Positions 45,182-48,436 of a stretch of DNA of 48,436 nucleotides are shown here, piece by piece. Positions within the stretch are counted from its first letter, which is position 1. Every line of letters starts with the position of its first letter. Source of the stretch: Legionella sp. (GTDB lineage Bacteria > Pseudomonadota > Gammaproteobacteria > Legionellales > Legionellaceae); NCBI GenBank assembly GCA_031291115.1, contig JARLJQ010000030.1:1-48436 (forward strand), in the 5' to 3' direction. A model generated the notes under the pieces. The model was not told the origin of the DNA. It searched no databases and saw only the letters and a program-made list of their open reading frames with translations. The position numbers and the translations under genes were made by a program.

Positions 45182-45832
45182 CTATGACGCAATAAAACCC
45201 TTTTTAAAAAACCAGTGATGCTTTTTAAGATATTGAGTAAGAAAACCAACAACTAAAATACTTATATAAAAAGCCGTCATCACATCACTTAAATAATGAT
45301 GGTAAAGAAGAACTCTTGTCGCGACAACAATAAGCGCCAGAGCCAGTGCTGCATAAAAATAGCGTGGGAACAATATACCCAAACCCGCAGCCAAACTCAC
45401 AACTGTTGTGGTATGTCCAGAAGGAAATGACCAATAGAACTTGTTGATTTTCCACCAATAAAAACCAAATTCAGCCTGGGAAAACATCAAATCAGGGCGC
45501 GCGCGACTCAAAGCAACCTTCAAAACAAGGCATACTAAATTGGCAACACAAACACAAAAAAACAAATACCATGCTCTTGCTTCATACACCGCATTATGCT
45601 TAATAAAACGAAAAAATAAAGCGACAAAAGCAAGCACAAATGCATAAATATACCATTTACCCAATACAGTTAACTTATTCAATACATGAAAATTCGTTCT
45701 AACATCGTGCTGATAAAAATACGATGCTAGTGGTGTGTCAATAAAATGATAGACCAAAACAACCAAAACCACATAAAGTGCAATAACCCAAGGTTTTTTC
45801 ATAAAATGAAATGTTTTTTCAAATTGCGTCAT
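45182..45832 (-). CDS. PAP2 family membrane phosphatase
   Basis: A PAP2 (phosphatidic acid phosphatase type 2) enzyme that would hydrolyse a lipid phosphate such as undecaprenyl pyrophosphate or phosphatidate. The 216-residue protein has about six membrane spans and the three motifs: KVALSRARP, PSGHTT (in SFPSGHTTTV) and TRVLLYHHYLSD with the catalytic histidine. Sequence alone does not give the substrate. A TTG one codon upstream is in frame, but the ATG at 45830-45832 was chosen. It precedes the unknown membrane protein by 30 bp. Confidence 0.88.
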   Translation of the reverse strand: MTQFEKTFHFMKKPWVIALYVVLVVLVYHFIDTPLASYFYQHDVRTNFHVLNKLTVLGKWYIYAFVLAFVALFFRFIKHNAVYEARAWYLFFCVCVANLVCLVLKVALSRARPDLMFSQAEFGFYWWKINKFYWSFPSGHTTTVVSLAAGLGILFPRYFYAALALALIVVATRVLLYHHYLSDVMTAFYISILVVGFLTQYLKKHHWFFKKGFIAS

Positions 45833-45964
45833 CAATGATGATTCCTTTTATTAAATAAATAAACTCAAAATCCGTATCATGCAATTACGATCCATCGTGC
45901 TTTCTCTTACTTTTTAAACACCCAATTAGCACAAGTTATGGATAAGGAATCAGAATCAATCTAA

Positions 45965-46081
45965 TGTAGGTTGGGCCTGTTGGCCCAACAGGCGAGCATA
46001 ACGACTTTCATCTTGCGTAATGTCACTCACAGGAAGGAGGTCGCTTCGCTTCATTTGTTGGGCTTTAAAGCCCAACCTACA
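45965..46081. repeat. Inverted-repeat element, TGTAGGTTGGGC family
   Basis: A 117-bp element with perfect 12-bp ends TGTAGGTTGGGC (45965-45976) and GCCCAACCTACA (46070-46081), plus small internal hairpins GGGCCTGTTGGCCC and TTGGGCTTTAAAGCCCAA. It lies in the 498-bp gap 45833-46330. The rest of the gap is AT-rich and shows no gene. Confidence 0.7.
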
Positions 46082-46271
46082 ATTACTTATCCTGTCGTTC
46101 CGCGGGACAACGAAGCAAAGAATTCGTGCTTTATCTTTTTGTCATATCCATTGCAATATAATAAGCGCAATAACGCTGTCTGTCCTTTGTTTTTTAACTT
46201 TTTTCTGTAATTTAGCACTTAATTATTAAATCATCTTAATAATTAAAAAACCTATTAAATGAGTTAATGAC

Positions 46272-46301
46272 TTGTTATTGCAAGTCAGTATTCGTTAAAA
46301 T
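46272..46301 (+). promoter_or_regulatory. Candidate promoter for the M50 protease gene
   Basis: TTGTTA (46272-46277) and TAAAAT (46296-46301) are separated by 18 bases, 30 bases before the start codon at 46331. Confidence 0.45.
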
Positions 46302-46330
46302 CAAAACACAGTTCTTCTTAAGTGCTCTTA

Positions 46331-46990
46331 ATGCCTCAATTTACGTTAATCCAACAAGCCTGTATTTGGGCAATTCCCGTTTTACTAGCAATTACCTTAC
46401 ATGAAGCAGCACATGCATATGTGGCCTTTCGTTGCGGTGATAATACAGCCAAAATGTTTGGACGTTTAAGCTTAAACCCATTCCGTCATATTGACCCTAT
46501 AGGCACAGTACTTATCCCATTAGCTATTGGACTGATGACCAATTTTAATTTTGTCTTTGGTTATGCAAAACCAGTGCCCATTAACTGGAACCAATTACGT
46601 AACCCACGTCGTGACATGATTCTTGTCACACTAGCAGGACCTGTTGCTAATTTAATAATGGCATTTTTATGGGCCGCCAGTTTCAAAATCGGAATGTCTC
46701 TTCACCCAGAACGCTCCATGCCTGCATTATTTCTTCTCGCCAGCGCACGCGCAGGAATGATTATTAATCTGGTCTTAGCGGCTTTAAATTTGCTCCCTAT
46801 TCCACCTCTAGATGGCAGTCGAGTAGTCAGTAGTCTTTTACCCCCCAGAAAAGCGATGGTTTATGAACGAATTGAACCTTATGGATTTTTTATCCTGCTG
46901 CTTTTAATGTTTACAGGTATCTTAAATTACATCCTGATGCCATTCATCAATTTGGGACTTTTTACCTTGAGGGCAATTTTTCAACTATGA
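46331..46990 (+). CDS. Site-2 protease family (M50) zinc metalloprotease
   Basis: An intramembrane zinc protease of the M50 family. The 219-residue protein has the HExxH motif in [13 protein letters not shown] within the first membrane region and the conserved [13 protein letters not shown], whose aspartate is the third zinc ligand. It has about six hydrophobic segments and no PDZ domain, so it belongs to the short branch of the family. The ATG at 46331 was chosen; a GTG nine bases upstream is also in frame. It overlaps pdxB by 4 bp (ATGA). Substrate is unknown. Confidence 0.88.
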   Translation: MPQFTLIQQACIWAIPVLLAITLHEAAHAYVAFRCGDNTAKMFGRLSLNPFRHIDPIGTVLIPLAIGLMTNFNFVFGYAKPVPINWNQLRNPRRDMILVTLAGPVANLIMAFLWAASFKIGMSLHPERSMPALFLLASARAGMIINLVLAALNLLPIPPLDGSRVVSSLLPPRKAMVYERIEPYGFFILLLLMFTGILNYILMPFINLGLFTLRAIFQL

Positions 46991-48048
46991 AGGTACTTGC
47001 TGACGCCTCTCTGCCAGGATTAATCGAAGCATTTCCTGAACCATTTCAGTTAACGCTTTATCATCATCCTGATGAAATTGCCCGACTTATTCCCGGGCAA
47101 GATACACTTCTTTGCCGCTCTACACTCAAAGTAAATCAAAGCTTATTAAAAAACTATCAACCACGTTATGTAGCCACAGCGAGTAGTGGCACAGATCATC
47201 TGGATCATGGTTGGTTGGCATCGCAAAACATTAAAGTGATTGACGCAAAAGGCTGCAATGCACGCTCTGTTGCTGATTATGTTGTTGCCTCTCTGGCTTA
47301 CTTACAAAAACAGCAATTGCTTCAAGGGAAAAAAGCAGGAATCATAGGTTATGGTAAAGTAGGTACTTTGGTTGCCAGCAGACTACAAGCAGCACATTTT
47401 CAAACCGTACTTTATGATCCGCTAAAAGAATTACGTGAACCTCATTTTAAAAGTAGCGCGCTTGATGATTTATATTCCGTCGATCTTTTATGCATCCACG
47501 CAGAGCTTCATGAAACACAACCCTACCCTAGCAAAGATTTAATTAATGCCGACTTTCTCGCCAAATTAAAACCAGGCGCAGTCATTATCAATGCCGCACG
47601 CGGAGGAATTGTTACTGAAGAAGACCTGCTGCATACCGAGAAACTGACCTATTGCACGGATGTCTACCTTAATGAGCCTGCCGTAGATAGTCGAATCATT
47701 GATAAAGCAACCCTATGTACACCGCATATTGCCGGACACAGCCTTGAAGCAAAATACATTGCTGTAGCTATGGTTAGTGAACGCTTGCATAAAATAGCTG
47801 GACTACCTAATCCTGTATTTGCGACGCCGCAAAGAACGCAGATAGTTCGATTAGATGCAACTCAATCCTGGCAAGACCAGATACTAAGTCTGTATAATCC
47901 TTGGAATGAAACTATTGAGTTAAAACAAGCGGAAGATAAAGAATCTGCTTTTATAAGAGTACGAAAAAACCATCAAAACCGCCATGATTTTTTATTATAT
48001 TCCAGCTCAGACTTAAAAAAACAAAGCAGATTATTGTTAGGCAAATAA
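46987..48048 (+). CDS. pdxB: Erythronate-4-phosphate dehydrogenase
   Basis: PdxB oxidises 4-phosphoerythronate with NAD in pyridoxal phosphate synthesis. The 353-residue protein has the PdxB start [12 protein letters not shown], the substrate region [31 protein letters not shown] for NAD binding, then the catalytic [16 protein letters not shown] and [12 protein letters not shown]. The C-terminal PdxB dimerisation domain follows, somewhat shorter than in E. coli (378). Its start overlaps the M50 gene stop (ATGA), so the two are coupled. Confidence 0.93.
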   Translation: MKVLADASLPGLIEAFPEPFQLTLYHHPDEIARLIPGQDTLLCRSTLKVNQSLLKNYQPRYVATASSGTDHLDHGWLASQNIKVIDAKGCNARSVADYVVASLAYLQKQQLLQGKKAGIIGYGKVGTLVASRLQAAHFQTVLYDPLKELREPHFKSSALDDLYSVDLLCIHAELHETQPYPSKDLINADFLAKLKPGAVIINAARGGIVTEEDLLHTEKLTYCTDVYLNEPAVDSRIIDKATLCTPHIAGHSLEAKYIAVAMVSERLHKIAGLPNPVFATPQRTQIVRLDATQSWQDQILSLYNPWNETIELKQAEDKESAFIRVRKNHQNRHDFLLYSSSDLKKQSRLLLGK

Positions 48049-48108
48049 ACAACCAATATTCATGTTAGCGATAATAATTTGGTTCATATAACTAAACAGA
48101 CCTAAAAA

Positions 48109-48390
48109 TTACGCGGCTTCTAATGCAATGTGAACCCTTTGCCCTAAAGATGCCGCAATATTAACCAATGCATCTAATGAAAAGCGAGATATACGGCCAC
48201 GCAATAAATCATTCATACGAGGCTGAGTAACGCCACAATGCTGAGCAGCCTCAACTTGTTTCCACTCGCTTTTATTAATAATATCTACAATTTGCCGCAT
48301 TAATTCTGTTTTTGCTTGCATGCTAGCCGCCTCACCTGCTGTATCAGCAAGTGCATCCCACACATTTTCATAAGATTCAATTTTAGTCAT
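48109..48390 (-). CDS. HigA-like XRE antitoxin
   Basis: A 93-residue helix-turn-helix protein (XRE type) like antitoxins of HigBA/RelE-type pairs. The HTH is visible as WKQVEAAQHCGVTQPRMNDLLRGRISRFSLDALVNIAASLG (about 44-84), where the middle helices carry the turn VTQPRMNDL. Acidic residues and a helical N-terminus fit this antitoxin class. GGAG lies about eight bases before the ATG. It probably autoregulates its operon. A short open frame for the end of another protein lies directly upstream and may be the toxin. Confidence 0.8.
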   Translation of the reverse strand: MTKIESYENVWDALADTAGEAASMQAKTELMRQIVDIINKSEWKQVEAAQHCGVTQPRMNDLLRGRISRFSLDALVNIAASLGQRVHIALEAA

Positions 48391-48392
48391 TT

Positions 48393-48436
48393 CTATTTAC
48401 TCCGTATTAACTCAGCGAAACGAGATTTTGCAAGAT
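48393..48436 (-). CDS. Partial C-terminus, probable toxin partner
   Basis: Thirteen codons and a stop (LAKSRFAELIRSK) are open to the window edge on the minus strand and end two bases before the antitoxin start codon. A toxin gene just upstream of a HigA-like antitoxin is common, and lysine-rich tails are seen in such toxins. The call rests on position alone and the rest of the gene is outside the window. Confidence 0.4.
   Translation of the reverse strand, partial: LAKSRFAELIRSK

Noticed and set aside
45971..46229. Two overlapping frames in the TGTAGGTTGGGC element
   Set aside because: They arise from the palindromic repeat and AT-rich sequence, overlap each other and have no ribosome site.

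Overview
The window looks like chromosome from a gammaproteobacterium of the Legionellaceae (Legionella or a close relative). The composition is AT-rich, the core genes are gammaproteobacterial, and runs such as pilMNOPQ-aroK-aroB-damX and yicC-gmk-rpoZ-spoT are present. Two or three predicted proteins (22139-23713, 37086-38150, 43886-45151) have the look of Legionella lineage-specific or Dot/Icm-effector-type proteins. The genus call is inference from protein resemblance; no rRNA or tRNA gene is present to anchor it. The first ~135 bases end in a run of 93 C and are probably an assembly or contig-end artefact.

Layout. 166-2038 (minus): queA followed by a short, catalytically altered Tgt-like gene. 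2141-9339 (minus): yicC-gmk-rpoZ, then spoT-ridA-uup, then a small membrane protein; a terminator and a mobile-looking palindromic element separate rpoZ from spoT. 9545-13870: rph (plus), pilT (minus), then yggS, yggT and two small conserved genes (plus). 13975-16989 (minus): a three-gene valine/branched acyl-CoA set (isobutyryl-CoA dehydrogenase, enoyl-CoA hydratase, 3-hydroxyisobutyryl-CoA hydrolase). 17069-19487 (plus): DNA repair genes aag and recQ. 19484-21876 (minus): a dipeptide-epimerase-like enzyme coupled to a permease. 22139-23713 (plus): a macro-like, effector-like protein. 23889-24902 (minus): truD. 25020-28618 (plus): galU-pgi, a repeat island, proC. 28770-36880 (minus): pilMNOPQ, aroK, aroB, damX. 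37086-40710 (plus): a coiled-coil protein of unknown function sitting between pilM and the PBP1a gene. 40953-45832 (minus): etfB-etfA-ald, an unknown membrane protein and a PAP2 phosphatase. 46331-48048 (plus): an M50 protease and pdxB. 48109-48436 (minus): a HigA-like antitoxin with the last codons of what may be its toxin at the edge.

How the genes work together. Several sets are coherent: stringent response and nucleotide supply (gmk, rpoZ, spoT); type IV pilus assembly and retraction (pilMNOPQ here, pilT separately); shikimate entry (aroK, aroB); peptidoglycan synthesis and possible recycling (PBP1a, DamX, dipeptide epimerase); and acyl-CoA oxidation with its electron acceptor (isobutyryl-CoA dehydrogenase, EtfAB).

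The most striking non-coding feature is the density of palindromic intergenic repeats. There are at least five unrelated families, including a three-copy MITE-like element with a 17-bp terminal inverted repeat (consensus ACTGCCATTAAGTTAAG). One copy of it abuts a near-perfect 13-bp target duplication immediately after the rpoZ stop codon. The most unusual coding signals are the Tgt-like pseudoenzyme beside queA and the macro-like candidate effector.
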